Translations under genes and position numbers: made by a program | The notes under the pieces: model-generated | Seen by the model: only the letters and a program-made list of their open reading frames with translations | What the model was told of the DNA's origin: nothing | The model's database searches: none | In this document: positions 19,273 to 29,028 of the stretch, piece after piece | How positions within the stretch are numbered: the stretch's first letter is position 1 | Layout of the letters: the number at the start of each line of letters is the position of its first letter | Assembly: GCF_000187245.1 (NCBI RefSeq) | Contig: NC_027860.1 | Coordinates: 806,001-870,000, forward strand | Source: Ogataea parapolymorpha DL-1 | Taxonomy: Eukaryota > Ascomycota > Pichiomycetes > Pichiales > Pichiaceae | Reading direction: 5' to 3' | DNA: 64,000 bases

Positions 19273-19293
19273 ATAGCGTGTCTATTTTATTAT

Positions 19294-22272
19294 CTATTTA
19301 TTTATCCGGCCATTGGAGTAGGTGTTGAGTCCCGACTCGAGGCTGCCGATGATGCGGTTGCATATCTTGTCGTCGATCAACTTGATGAAACGCACGAGCT
19401 CGAACGACGTCTCGAAATCTTTGGTCAGCACCAGTTTCACAAGGATGTCGTTGATGAGTTGGACGTCCTTCTCGCCGATCTTCTCGTCTGTCTGCTCGTA
19501 ATTCAACATGATGATAAAGTAGTGCGCCGACAGCTTGAAATCCTTGTCAACGTTGTATATTTTGGAAAGCATGTCTCGCGGAGTCTCTGAGTACCGAGTG
19601 AAAAACGTGGACCAGTAGTGGACCTCGATCTTTTTGAGACAGTTCAGGTACACCGGATACTCGATGCCCGTCATTTTGATGAGCTTTATGAGCCGGTCAA
19701 AATATTCCGGCCCGTCGTCATGGCCCTCGTAGCTTTTTTGAATGTAATTCATCAGCAGCAGCTCCAGAACAAACACAAAATGCTTGAACCGGTGGAACCG
19801 CTTGTAGATCGAGGACAAGCTCAAGATGTTGTTGTTGTTGCCCTGGTCCACCTCGAGATTGAGCCGAATATAGTGGTCCAGCACGTTATTGAGGTAGTTT
19901 TTGCGCGTCGGCTCCACCTTGAGGTTCGAGCCCTGAGCCGAGTCAATTTCGATGCCAAAAATCATGTTCTTGTCGCTCAGCATTGTGAGCGGATAAGAGT
20001 TGGTGCCGTTAGACTCCACCACCAGCACGCCGTTTTCGCGCACCTGTGTCTGGTTGCCGGTCTGGACGGCGATGGGCAGGATTTTCATCATATTTTTCTC
20101 GTTCGTAAAGTCGTATAGCCAGATCTCGCAGCCGTCAAACACAGCCACCACGTTCGGCGTCAGCTTTGCCACGTACTCCACGGTCGAACTCACGTGGTAC
20201 GAGTGATAAACGGCCTTTTCGCGCACTGATAAAACTTCCTTGCGGATGTACGCCAGCTCGCAGTTCGACAGCACCAGCAGGTCGTCTTCGTTGATTTTCA
20301 CGACAGCCCTGAAGTTGCGCACCACCGACTCGATGTCGTCTTCAAAGCAGTTGCGCAGCTGGTATACGTTGGATTTTTTCAGCAATATAGAGCTTGCGCT
20401 GCGGCCCTGGCTGTTGAAGCTCATTTTCCATGTGTAGCAGTTCAATCGGTCGCTCATGACCAGCAGCTCATCGCCGGCTATGTCAATGTTGAGATGCAAA
20501 AAATTCTCGTCGAACGGGGTCTCCGCAAAGTTGAACCCCCATACAATCTGTTCGTACGTGAATGGGACACCTTTGCTGAGAACCTTGGTGGAAAATAAAA
20601 TCACCTCCGACTTGGCCTCGGTCTCAAAAGTCTTGGACCCTAGAATTAAATGATTTTTCCACCATGCACACACGCGTACCGGGTTGATGTCCGGTTTGTC
20701 GCCCTTCTCGGTCAGTTTCAGCTCCTTCCACTCGTCGGTCAGCAGACTGTACACGAAAACATCGCTGCTACCAACAAGACACACATTGTTCCCGTCGTCG
20801 CTCATTGCGCAGCAGCGGATCTCGCGGTTGTTGATGTAGAACGAGAGCGGCAGCATCACATCCAGCCAGATACTGGTTTCCTTGTTGGTCACTGTGGACT
20901 TGCCCTTTAGATGGTCCATAAGATTTTTGTCAAGTGCGCGAAACAGCGAGAGCCGGTCGGCGGCCATCAGCACGGGCCGTTTAAACGTTGCCGAGCTCAG
21001 GAACCGCGAGTGGTTTAAAGTGATCAAATTCAGTTTGTATAGTTTGCTGCCAACTGAAAGAATCAGCTCGAAATCGTTCAGAAACCCGATGTTGTCGGGC
21101 CTCAGCCAGGCCGCGCTCTCGTAGTCGTACGTCGAGAAATTTAAATTCCCCAGCGTCGAATACACGTTCCAGCCGTTCTCGTACAGCGCGACCAACGAGT
21201 CGCCGTCCGGGCTGAGCACTAGGTCCCGTAGCCCGTGCGAAGAAACGTGTTTTTTCACCACCTTTAATTTTTCCACCGTCATGTTGCGCAGCAGCTGTAC
21301 CACCACGAGGTCCCCGTTCTCAAGCCCAAAATAAGCCAGGTTCTTGAAATGGTTCACCAGACATTTCACAACCTTGCCGTCCTCAGCATGGTGCACCTGC
21401 TCACCAACGAAGTCCACGTTATCGGGGCCCCCGCGCTTCTGGACTATCCAACAGCCACCATTCTGGTCCAGCCACAGGAAACAGCCCATTTCGTAGCTAT
21501 AGAACAGTTCCCGTGTCACTGCCCCACTGTTGCTTTTGTACCACTCCAGCTCGTTGACCAAAATGAATTTTATGTGCTTGCCCTCGTCCTTGGCGTCGAT
21601 GTCGGACTGCGACGGGGAAGACGCCAGCTGGATCAGCTGGAAAGCGTGCGGATCGGAGTTCACCAGCAGCAAATGTCCATTGGAAGAAAAGAAATAGTCT
21701 GCCAGCGGGCTTTGAACGTTCAGAACAAGCTTCAGACGAAGCCCATAGTCGTAGTTCGGCAGCTCCATCTGGTTCTCGCTAAGAAGCACATGAATAAAGC
21801 TCTTCATCAAATTGTCCGGTCCGCTCGCACCATTGGCCGTCTCTGTTAAAACAGGTAGTCCGTTCTGTATAACCTTGCCTTCTGTGTTGAAAATCGTGAG
21901 TAGCTCGTCGCTCAGCTCGCTCCGAAGAGTGAATATAAGAAGTATGTTTTTAGAAGTCTCCACTGCAAATTGTTTCCCACTTGGAGAGCGCTTGATCTTT
22001 AAGTTGGACCCAAACTCTTCCAGCGAGTTGTTGGAACGTATATGGGCTCCAATAGGAGCATTTGTCCGAGAGTCAAATAGGTACAGCGACCGATACGTCA
22101 TCACGACGTACGGGAAGTTGGGAACGTTGGTGACGACCTGGAGAATCGGGTCGCGGTGTGGCGTCGGCTCGTACGTTATCATCACGGAACGGTCTTTGGA
22201 AACCGGCCGCGCGGCCAATTCCTGGACCTCGGGTAGCGTCTGGCAAGAGACAACGAGGTTGGGCCAAAACAT
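19294..22272 (-). CDS. RIC1: Ric1, subunit of the Ypt6 guanine-nucleotide exchange factor
   Basis: The 992-residue protein combines an N-terminal WD40-like beta-propeller region (short beta repeats such as SPSGKQFAVE and SPDGDSLVALYENGW) with a C-terminal all-helical RIC1 domain (FDRLIKLIKMTGIEYPVYLN, then IEVHYWSTFFTRYSETPRDML). Ric1 pairs with Rgp1 to activate the Golgi Rab Ypt6; the S. cerevisiae protein is 1056 residues. Assignment rests on the C-terminal domain, which is distinctive. The window also has MDR1/GYP2, a candidate GAP for the same Rab class. Confidence 0.88.
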   Translation of the reverse strand: MFWPNLVVSCQTLPEVQELAARPVSKDRSVMITYEPTPHRDPILQVVTNVPNFPYVVMTYRSLYLFDSRTNAPIGAHIRSNNSLEEFGSNLKIKRSPSGKQFAVETSKNILLIFTLRSELSDELLTIFNTEGKVIQNGLPVLTETANGASGPDNLMKSFIHVLLSENQMELPNYDYGLRLKLVLNVQSPLADYFFSSNGHLLLVNSDPHAFQLIQLASSPSQSDIDAKDEGKHIKFILVNELEWYKSNSGAVTRELFYSYEMGCFLWLDQNGGCWIVQKRGGPDNVDFVGEQVHHAEDGKVVKCLVNHFKNLAYFGLENGDLVVVQLLRNMTVEKLKVVKKHVSSHGLRDLVLSPDGDSLVALYENGWNVYSTLGNLNFSTYDYESAAWLRPDNIGFLNDFELILSVGSKLYKLNLITLNHSRFLSSATFKRPVLMAADRLSLFRALDKNLMDHLKGKSTVTNKETSIWLDVMLPLSFYINNREIRCCAMSDDGNNVCLVGSSDVFVYSLLTDEWKELKLTEKGDKPDINPVRVCAWWKNHLILGSKTFETEAKSEVILFSTKVLSKGVPFTYEQIVWGFNFAETPFDENFLHLNIDIAGDELLVMSDRLNCYTWKMSFNSQGRSASSILLKKSNVYQLRNCFEDDIESVVRNFRAVVKINEDDLLVLSNCELAYIRKEVLSVREKAVYHSYHVSSTVEYVAKLTPNVVAVFDGCEIWLYDFTNEKNMMKILPIAVQTGNQTQVRENGVLVVESNGTNSYPLTMLSDKNMIFGIEIDSAQGSNLKVEPTRKNYLNNVLDHYIRLNLEVDQGNNNNILSLSSIYKRFHRFKHFVFVLELLLMNYIQKSYEGHDDGPEYFDRLIKLIKMTGIEYPVYLNCLKKIEVHYWSTFFTRYSETPRDMLSKIYNVDKDFKLSAHYFIIMLNYEQTDEKIGEKDVQLINDILVKLVLTKDFETSFELVRFIKLIDDKICNRIIGSLESGLNTYSNGRINK

Positions 22273-22507
22273 TTAAATGCAAAAAATACTTGGAACACAG
22301 CCTTGAACAGAAAACAAGATTATATCTGATTACTTGACAACTTAGGGGGGTATATTGAATAAAACTAGTCGAGACAGATTTCTGGCAGAGTCCCATTCGT
22401 ATGTCGTCTGCAAGTGTTCGGCTATCAAAAGCAAGGCACAAGGGGGGAATCTCGCATTAACCCAAAGAAATGAAACTCAACCAAGCGGAAAATTAGATAC
22501 CTTGCAC

Positions 22508-24011
22508 TTACTCCATCATATCCTCCAACGGAGCCTCATCAGCGTAGTCCAATTCCTCGTCAATGTCGTTGGAGTCCTGGTATTGCTGGTACTCGCTGAC
22601 AAGATCGTTCATGTTGGACTCGGCCTCGGTAAACTCCATCTCGTCCATACCCTCGGAGGTGTACCAGTGCAAGAACGCCTTTCTTCTGAACATGGCACTG
22701 AACTGATCGCCAACTCTTCTGAACAGCTCCTGGATGGAGGTCGAGTTTCCAATGAACGTGGCGGACATGTCGAGACCCTTTGGAGCAACAGAACAAACGG
22801 CAGATTGAACGTTGTTTGGAATCCATTCGACAAAGTAGTCGGAGTTCTTGGTCTGGACCTTGTGCATCTCGTCCTCGACCTCCTTGACAGAAACCTTACC
22901 TCTGAAGAAAGCAGCAACAGTCAGGTACCTTCCCTTTCTTGGGTCGGAAGCCGCCATCATGTTTTTAGAGTCAAACATTTGCTGGGTCAGTTCAGGGACA
23001 GTCAGCGATCTGAAAGATTGCGATCCGATGGAGGTCAGCGGAGCATAGCCAACCATGAAGAAGTGCAATCTTGGGAATGGCACAAGGTTCACGGCAAGCT
23101 TTCTGAGATCGGAGTTCAATTGTCCTGGGAAACGGAGCGAAGTGGTGACACCAGACATAACTGAGGACACAAGGTGGTTCAAGTCGTTGTAGGATGGTTG
23201 GTTCAATTTCAAAGTTCTGACGCAAATGTCGTACAAGGCCTCGTTGTCGATACAGAAGGTCTCGTCCGAGTTCTCGACCAGTTGGTGGATAGACAAGGTA
23301 GCGTTGTATGGCTCCACAACGGTGTCGCTGACTTTTGGAGAAGGCATCACAGAGAAGGTGGCCATCATTCTGTCTGGGAACTCCTCTCTGATCTTGGAAA
23401 TCAAAAGAGTACCCATACCAGAACCGGTACCACCACCCAAGGAGTGGGTGATTTGGAAACCTTGCAAGGAGTCGCAGCCTTCAGCCTCTCTTCTGACGAC
23501 GTCCAAAACAGAGTCAACCAGTTCGGCACCTTCTGTGTAATGGCCCTTAGCCCAAACGTTGCCCGCGGAAGATTGGCCGTATATGAGATTATCTGGTCTG
23601 AACAAGTTACCAAACTCTGACGATTTGACAGTGTCGATGGTGCCTGGCTCCAAATCAACGAGAACTGCTCTTGGCACGTATTTTCCACTGCTTGCTTCGT
23701 TGTAGTAGACGTTGAGTCTGGACTTTTGGATGTCGTCTGTTCCGTGGTAGTTTCCGTCAGCATCTAAACCGTGTTCGCCGCAAATGGTTTCCCAAAAGGC
23801 AGCACCCTGATACGTTAGCACACATAAAACGCGTCGAATATACTTACAATCTGGTTACCACACTGGCCAGTAGACAAATGGATCTGAAAACAGTTAGTAT
23901 TTGGTTCAAACACCCACCACACGAAACTTGTGGTGGGTTGTGTATTTTTGGGCGGACACAACGCGAGCACGCGTCGCAGACCAGACCTGGCACACTTACA
24001 ATTTCTCTCAT
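22508..24011 (-). CDS. TUB2: Beta-tubulin, three exons
   Basis: Exon 1 (24000-24011) encodes MREI, exon 2 (23848-23883) encodes [12 protein letters not shown], and exon 3 (22508-23806) starts [15 protein letters not shown]. The spliced protein is 448 residues and near-canonical. It has the GTP-binding GGGTGSGMG signature near 138-146, the MREI start used in tubulin mRNA autoregulation in animals, and an acidic C-terminal tail ending PLEDMME. Both introns have GTAAGT donors, branch sites and CAG acceptors. Without splicing, the long frame begins falsely inside the second intron. It is the sole tubulin in the window. Confidence 0.97.
23807..23847 (-). other. TUB2 intron 2 (41 nt)
   Basis: Donor GTAAGT (23842-23847), branch-like GCTAAC and acceptor CAG at 23807-23809, in phase 0 after codon 16. 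Only seven nucleotides separate the branch adenosine from the end of the intron. Removing it joins GNQI to GAAFWET, the invariant tubulin sequence. Confidence 0.94.
23884..23999 (-). other. TUB2 intron 1 (116 nt)
   Basis: Donor GTAAGT (23994-23999, minus strand), branch site TACTAAC and acceptor TTTTCAG. It interrupts the gene after the fourth codon in phase 0. Removing it joins MREI to IHLSTGQ, as in all beta-tubulins. Confidence 0.95.
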
Positions 24012-24228
24012 TGCAACTTGCGGTGTTGTTAAAGCTTAAAGACCTTTTTAATTCTAATGGTTTCAATAGAAAGGCCGTGGTATCTTGTTTTAACAAATGT
24101 AAACAAATGAACTACTGCTTTGGAAAAAAACATTTGCCAACGCCAAAATATTTGGCCGCGCACGCCTTGTTTACTTTTTATTAATGCATCCGAGCTATTA
24201 TCTTTCCAGGGCTCCAAAACCAGGGAGC

Positions 24229-26172
24229 TCATGGAATATACACTTTGCTGTACCCGTCAACCTTCGACCGGCAGCACACGCACTCGTTGAAGTTGCGCAC
24301 AAACAGCGACACGCGGCAGCTCTCGCAGATCGCAAGACACTTGCACGGCCACAAGATCACCTGACGCGCGTTCACGTGACAGATCACGCAGTTACCCAAA
24401 TCTTCGTCATGGACGACGCGTTTCTCCCTGATGAGGTCCATGAGGCGCAGGTCTGGCGTGTAGTTCTCGCTGAACCTACGCCGCGTGAGCGTGGACGACG
24501 AATGCAGGTGCTGTTGTAGAATGCGGGCAAACTGAATCTCTTCTGGCGACCGCGGATCGACTAAAGACTCCAGGTCCTGTGCAGAAACCAACTGGCCAAG
24601 CTCGTTTTCGGCGCCGCTCTCGTCTTCGAGCTCACTCTCGCTCTCCAAAATTTCAGGGCTGTAGTCTGCCGAGGAATCGAAGTCCGACAGCTGGTAGCTG
24701 AGCAGAAGCTGTGCGTAGTTTTGCTGCAACTGTTGCTCATCGAGCTCATCAACGTTCACACGCTCGCTGAGCAGCATCTGAGCGTTGCGTTCGCGCAGCC
24801 TGCGCCAGTCCTCCTCACGCACGTCGCCCACGACGCGGTCGTCGTCGGCCACAGAGTGCTGTCCCCAGACCAGCCCGCCAAGCATCTTGGCGAACCCAAA
24901 CAGTAGTCGCCGCATATCCTGGGTCCGTCGCATCACCATCCACAGCTTGGACTGTTTCTTCCGCTGCTGCAGCTGGTGCGCAGCCAGTTCCGGATGGTTG
25001 TCGATTTTTCTGCCGTATCCGGGCTGTGCAGCCTCGAGGTAGGTGGTGGCAGGCACTTTGATGGTGTCGAATTCCTTGACGTAACTCTGTTTGGACGCGG
25101 CGTTGATGACAAATGTGCCCATGTTGATCAAGGCCGTGTAGAAATCGTCTGCCAGGGAGACGTCGATCGAGTCGAGGTGCTGGGTCAGCGTGCTGAAGGT
25201 GAGATCGGAGAACGAGCCTTTAAACAGCGCCGCAAGCAGGAAAATCAGCAGACTGGACACTATCACGAGCAGCGTGATCATCTGCGGCAGGTAGCCCATC
25301 ACAACGGTGAACGGCATGTACGTGATTCTGCCGGATATAAACGTTTTGGTGTACAGTGTCAGTGTGAAGGTGCCAATAAGCATGGAAAAAATAAGCCGGT
25401 ATTTCTGCTTGTCAAAGAGACCGAGCAGATGAATATTGAGCTGGTGTGCGAGCGCAGTGGCCCCGATGAGCAAAAGTTCCGTCGACGGCCGGTTTGCAGT
25501 CTGCACTTCCTGGAACGCCAGCGAGTACTCGAACAGCGTGAGCCCGTTCTCGATGCAGGGCTCAGACCCGCTCGTGACGGCAACAAACGTCTCGAGCACC
25601 TGGCTGAGACACAGCGCCAGGTAGAACGGTTTCAAAATTGCAGGCGTCGGGCCGTAAAATGTTGTTTTTTCGTCTTTAAAGATTGTCGTTCGCGCAAAAT
25701 ACTCCGGACTGTAACTGAGCCCCAGAAACGTGTAGCTTGCAAAGGTGTCCTTGTCGAAGTCGTAGTAGCGGGGGATCAGCTTCTTAAGCAGCGGCGACTG
25801 TGTGTATAGCTTGAGCGCGGAAAGAAGTCCGTAGCTGCCCTCCATTAGCAGGTAGATCGCTGTCAGTCGCAGCAGGATCTTGGACACTCTTGGTAGTCTT
25901 TTGTTGGTTCTTGTGCTGGCAAAAATGACTATACGGTTGAGAATGGTTGCTGTCAGCATGCACAGCAGCGCAAATGGCGAAATGCAGTACGAGATCATGG
26001 ACTTGCTGCGATTCCCAGGGATCCCTGCCTCGTTGGATTGTTCGACAACGGCGTCTGCAAACGCATCAAATAGCCGTTTCACCAGCCACGAGGACTTGAG
26101 ATGGTCGGGTGAGCCACCGCTCTGCGCCGGAGTGACGACCGAGACTGACACTTCCGGGACTGCGGTCGTCAT
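24229..26172 (-). CDS. Asi1/Asi3-type inner nuclear membrane RING ubiquitin ligase
   Basis: A 647-residue protein from the ATG at 26172. The frame stays open further upstream but would run into the divergent kinase gene. The N-terminal half has about five hydrophobic segments (such as ISYCISPFALLCMLTATIL and TLLVIVSSLLIFLLAALF). The C-terminal end, from residue 595, is a RING-like Cys cluster CVICHVNARQVILWPCKC ... CESC ... NECVCC followed by RSKVDGYSKVYIP. This architecture and tail match Asi1 and Asi3, which degrade misplaced membrane proteins and regulate amino-acid sensing in S. cerevisiae. I cannot tell which of the two is closer. Confidence 0.82.
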   Translation of the reverse strand: MTTAVPEVSVSVVTPAQSGGSPDHLKSSWLVKRLFDAFADAVVEQSNEAGIPGNRSKSMISYCISPFALLCMLTATILNRIVIFASTRTNKRLPRVSKILLRLTAIYLLMEGSYGLLSALKLYTQSPLLKKLIPRYYDFDKDTFASYTFLGLSYSPEYFARTTIFKDEKTTFYGPTPAILKPFYLALCLSQVLETFVAVTSGSEPCIENGLTLFEYSLAFQEVQTANRPSTELLLIGATALAHQLNIHLLGLFDKQKYRLIFSMLIGTFTLTLYTKTFISGRITYMPFTVVMGYLPQMITLLVIVSSLLIFLLAALFKGSFSDLTFSTLTQHLDSIDVSLADDFYTALINMGTFVINAASKQSYVKEFDTIKVPATTYLEAAQPGYGRKIDNHPELAAHQLQQRKKQSKLWMVMRRTQDMRRLLFGFAKMLGGLVWGQHSVADDDRVVGDVREEDWRRLRERNAQMLLSERVNVDELDEQQLQQNYAQLLLSYQLSDFDSSADYSPEILESESELEDESGAENELGQLVSAQDLESLVDPRSPEEIQFARILQQHLHSSSTLTRRRFSENYTPDLRLMDLIREKRVVHDEDLGNCVICHVNARQVILWPCKCLAICESCRVSLFVRNFNECVCCRSKVDGYSKVYIP

Positions 26173-26371
26173 TTGAGGGAATGGGCAGATATTTAAGAGC
26201 TTACCAATTTTTAAAAATACAACACATCTTTGCACTGGCCATATGCCATCCAATTTTAAAAAGAGTGGGGGGCTAGGTTTCGTTTCTTCTCCTGCACCTC
26301 CCTCCGTTGGTGAATGTCCAAGATAGGAAACCAAACATACTTGTTCTCGACTGCAATTGCAGAACCAGCAA

Positions 26372-27451
26372 ATGTACGAAGCGGACCGGCTATTCGAGAA
26401 ACTTTCGTCGCCAGCACGACTCGGCTCGGCGCAGGGCCTCGAACTGGACGTTCCCTCTGTCAATTCGCTCGTGTCGAAAGAAAGTGAAATTGACCAGGGC
26501 TCGGGAGGAACGATCTTTAAGTGTCGTTTGAACTCGGATCGCAACCAAATAGTCGTTCTCAAGAGCTTCAAGCGCAGACCGCAAGAGTCCATCGAGGCGT
26601 ACCTGTTCAACTCGCTCAACGAATTTGCCACACTGAAAGCCGTCCAGGGACACGCCTGCATACTGGGTGTTTACGAGTTTCTCTTGGAAACGGGCCAAGA
26701 CGAGCCGTTCTACTCCATGTTGATCCAGTATTGCAAAAACGGCGACCTCTTGTCGCTGCTGTCCAAAGCTCGAAAATTGAATTTGCAAATTCCAAACCAA
26801 AATAAGGACTTCCTTTTCCTCAAGTGCGCACAGGCGATCAAGTTCCTTCATTCGAAAAATATAGTACACAGAGACATCAAGCCAGAGAATTTTCTGATCG
26901 ATGAGAAGGGTGAGCTCAAGCTGGGCGACTTCGGCAACGCTATGGACCTAAACCGCATAGAGAGCTACACGATAACGTCAGAGTTTCTTTCGCTCGGCAC
27001 CACCTCTTTCAAATCGCCAGAGCTGTATCTCTATAAAAGCATTCCAGACGACGAAATTGACGCAAAGAAAATTAATTATAAGGCCATCGACATATGGGCC
27101 TTGGCCATCCTGTACTTTAACATCGCCATCCTACAGAAACCATGGGCAGAAGCAACTTCCAAAGACTATGAGTTCAAAAAATATAAAAGTAAATATGAGT
27201 TGGCGTCGCTCAATCAGCTAGATTCCTACCAACTGAACAAGAACCTGGACTCGACCTTCTTGAAACTGCCAGAAATTAGCAGACAAACCATCGTAAAGAT
27301 GCTGAACCCGGATCCAGATGGAAGACTCACCGCCAACGAAGTTCTCAGAAGTGAGTGGTTGATCCAAGTCAACATATCGCTCGAGGAATATGCGAAGAAA
27401 TCCTTATCGAAAGGGCGAGATGACGAAGTGTTGCGAATAATCAATATCTGA
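26372..27451 (+). CDS. Serine/threonine protein kinase, subfamily uncertain
   Basis: The 359-residue protein is nearly all kinase domain. It has a glycine loop GSGGTIF, the catalytic lysine in VVLKSF, HRDIKPEN with catalytic Asp168, and DFG with Asp186. The activation segment ends SPELY instead of the usual APE. The later block DIWALAILYFN ... KPWAEATSKDYEF resembles the Ran1/Ksp1/Sks1 kinases, whereas the GSGG loop recalls the Hal5/Ptk group, so I leave it unassigned. The start at 26372 is the first ATG after an in-frame stop at 26324. It is divergent from the ASI-type gene by 199 bp. Confidence 0.85.
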   Translation: MYEADRLFEKLSSPARLGSAQGLELDVPSVNSLVSKESEIDQGSGGTIFKCRLNSDRNQIVVLKSFKRRPQESIEAYLFNSLNEFATLKAVQGHACILGVYEFLLETGQDEPFYSMLIQYCKNGDLLSLLSKARKLNLQIPNQNKDFLFLKCAQAIKFLHSKNIVHRDIKPENFLIDEKGELKLGDFGNAMDLNRIESYTITSEFLSLGTTSFKSPELYLYKSIPDDEIDAKKINYKAIDIWALAILYFNIAILQKPWAEATSKDYEFKKYKSKYELASLNQLDSYQLNKNLDSTFLKLPEISRQTIVKMLNPDPDGRLTANEVLRSEWLIQVNISLEEYAKKSLSKGRDDEVLRIINI

Positions 27452-27529
27452 TTGCAAAGCATCACTCCTCAATCACAGCAATTGCATTGAGCGAAAATAA
27501 ATATAGCGAAAATGCAGATCAAAAGAGGC

Positions 27530-28162
27530 TCAATACAGCACCATTGAACCTAATTGTCCCATGTTCTTCGATTGGAGATTGAAAGGGTCTCCGTGCGTAA
27601 CTAAGTCCACTGTATTCTGTGTCTTCATTATGTCAGTTCCCAGTGGATCGAATAATTGGCTGTGCTCCATTTTTGTTTGCGTAAGACGGTTCTCGACATC
27701 CACGTCGTCGTCCAGATCTGGCTCCTCAGAATCGGAGTAGTACAGGCCAGATAGTGGTACTTTGGACTGCTTTTTCTCCGCAGAGTCAGTAATAAGCCCC
27801 AGTATCTGCATGGATCCAATCAAATCATTCATAAGGTGCTGTTCACTAATTTCAGTTGCGCTCTTATAGGAAAGAGATCTGGGGTTGGAAGTTTCCTTGT
27901 ATAATAGATTCAAGTTAATGTCTTTGGAATACTTGCTTTCGTTGATGTGATGATTGGGCGGTGTGATGAAAGGAAGACAGCACACTGCCAAATCGTTGTA
28001 ATTGAGACAGATTAACTCTCTGTCCTTCTCCAAACCGGCTTCTTTAGTGCTATCCTTAACCAAATCTTTTCCCTGTAATTTTTTCTGTTTGGTAGCAGAT
28101 TGGGTTTTACGCTTTCCAAATCTTCTGTCCTGTCCTCCCATTTGCGAAGATGATGAGCACAT
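27530..28162 (-). CDS. Uncharacterised protein
   Basis: An intact 210-residue frame between the kinase and the WHI3 upstream region, with no competing frame. The N-terminus is basic and Ser/Gln-rich (GKRKTQSATKQKKL, a possible nuclear signal) and the middle has a more ordered-looking segment (ICLNYNDLAVCCLPFITPP). The C-terminal half is acidic (SDSEEPDLDDDVDVE) and ends GQLGSMVLY. A second ATG eight codons in would also fit. I recognise no family. Coding is supported by length, sensible composition and own promoter space, not by homology. Confidence 0.6.
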   Translation of the reverse strand: MCSSSSQMGGQDRRFGKRKTQSATKQKKLQGKDLVKDSTKEAGLEKDRELICLNYNDLAVCCLPFITPPNHHINESKYSKDINLNLLYKETSNPRSLSYKSATEISEQHLMNDLIGSMQILGLITDSAEKKQSKVPLSGLYYSDSEEPDLDDDVDVENRLTQTKMEHSQLFDPLGTDIMKTQNTVDLVTHGDPFNLQSKNMGQLGSMVLY

Positions 28163-29028
28163 AACAAAACCGCAAACGAAATTCGAGGGAACGAACTTGC
28201 TATTTAAAGGGGAGAGGAAACAAGACGAATCACAAGAATCGCAAAGTCAATATTGTGGTATTCTTCATGTATGGATTTGTGACATGCATAAATTAGATAC
28301 ATAATGTTACAGAATTTACATAATCCATGGGCCTGAAAGCATTAATCAGTATTGTGCCATGCGTAGTGGAACCTGGTCAGGGTAATACCGTTGAAGATCC
28401 AATTTACCCGGCCGAATGCAGAAATGGCTGACCGAGCTAGGCAGTTTATTTTATCGTTTTAGGAAAGTGCTGCCAAAATTCAATAAAATCGACCCCAGCT
28501 GCGTCATTTTTAGCCAATAAGAATTGAAATCATCATTACGTAAACTGGGCCGACTGGAAGGGCAAAAAAAATCGACGTTTTCCCATTTCCACAAAAGAAA
28601 AAGTTAAACCTATCTCTATCTTCAACCAAGTGGATACCTTGCCATAATACTATGCTCTATCCCTTTTAAAGGGTCGAATTAATAACTTTAAGTGCCAGTC
28701 AATTTGTTCTCTCAATTTGTTGACTTTGATACGCTTTTATCGCTCCAATATATAATAAACATCAAACCGTCTATCAACAAACAGCAAGGTTTTCCCACTG
28801 GATTGGGTACTAGAAGGATCATTTTAGAGTCTTTTATTACCGTGTGAAATAACTCAAGTTTACTACGTTACGTAGTCTACAGATTTCCAAAGTTATCGAG
28901 TGTTTACAACGTTTTATCACTGATCGACTTATCAATTATCTCCATTCGGCTGTTTGGCTCAAACTTTTTTTTTTCAGGGCTATAGCGAAAAACGCGTATT
29001 TTAGGTGCATAATATTATCGCCATAACA
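28163..29028. promoter_or_regulatory. Long (866-bp) divergent upstream region of WHI3
   Basis: No open frame of note lies here. Elements visible are a CCAAT box (28514-28518), a Yap-type TTACGTAA (28536-28543), a 15-bp palindrome ACTACGTTACGTAGT (28862-28876) and a T10 tract ending in CAG at about 28978. The last, just upstream of the WHI3 ATG, could be the acceptor of an intron in the leader, but I cannot place a donor. The size suggests complex control or a long 5' leader for WHI3. Confidence 0.5.

Noticed and set aside
26173..26661. N-terminal extension of the ASI-type frame by 163 codons
   Set aside because: It crosses the start of the divergent kinase and adds sequence with no membrane or family features; the ATG at 26172 is better.
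28430..28450. tRNA-like string TGGCTGACCGAGCTAGGC
   Set aside because: No T-loop consensus or matching acceptor arm follows.
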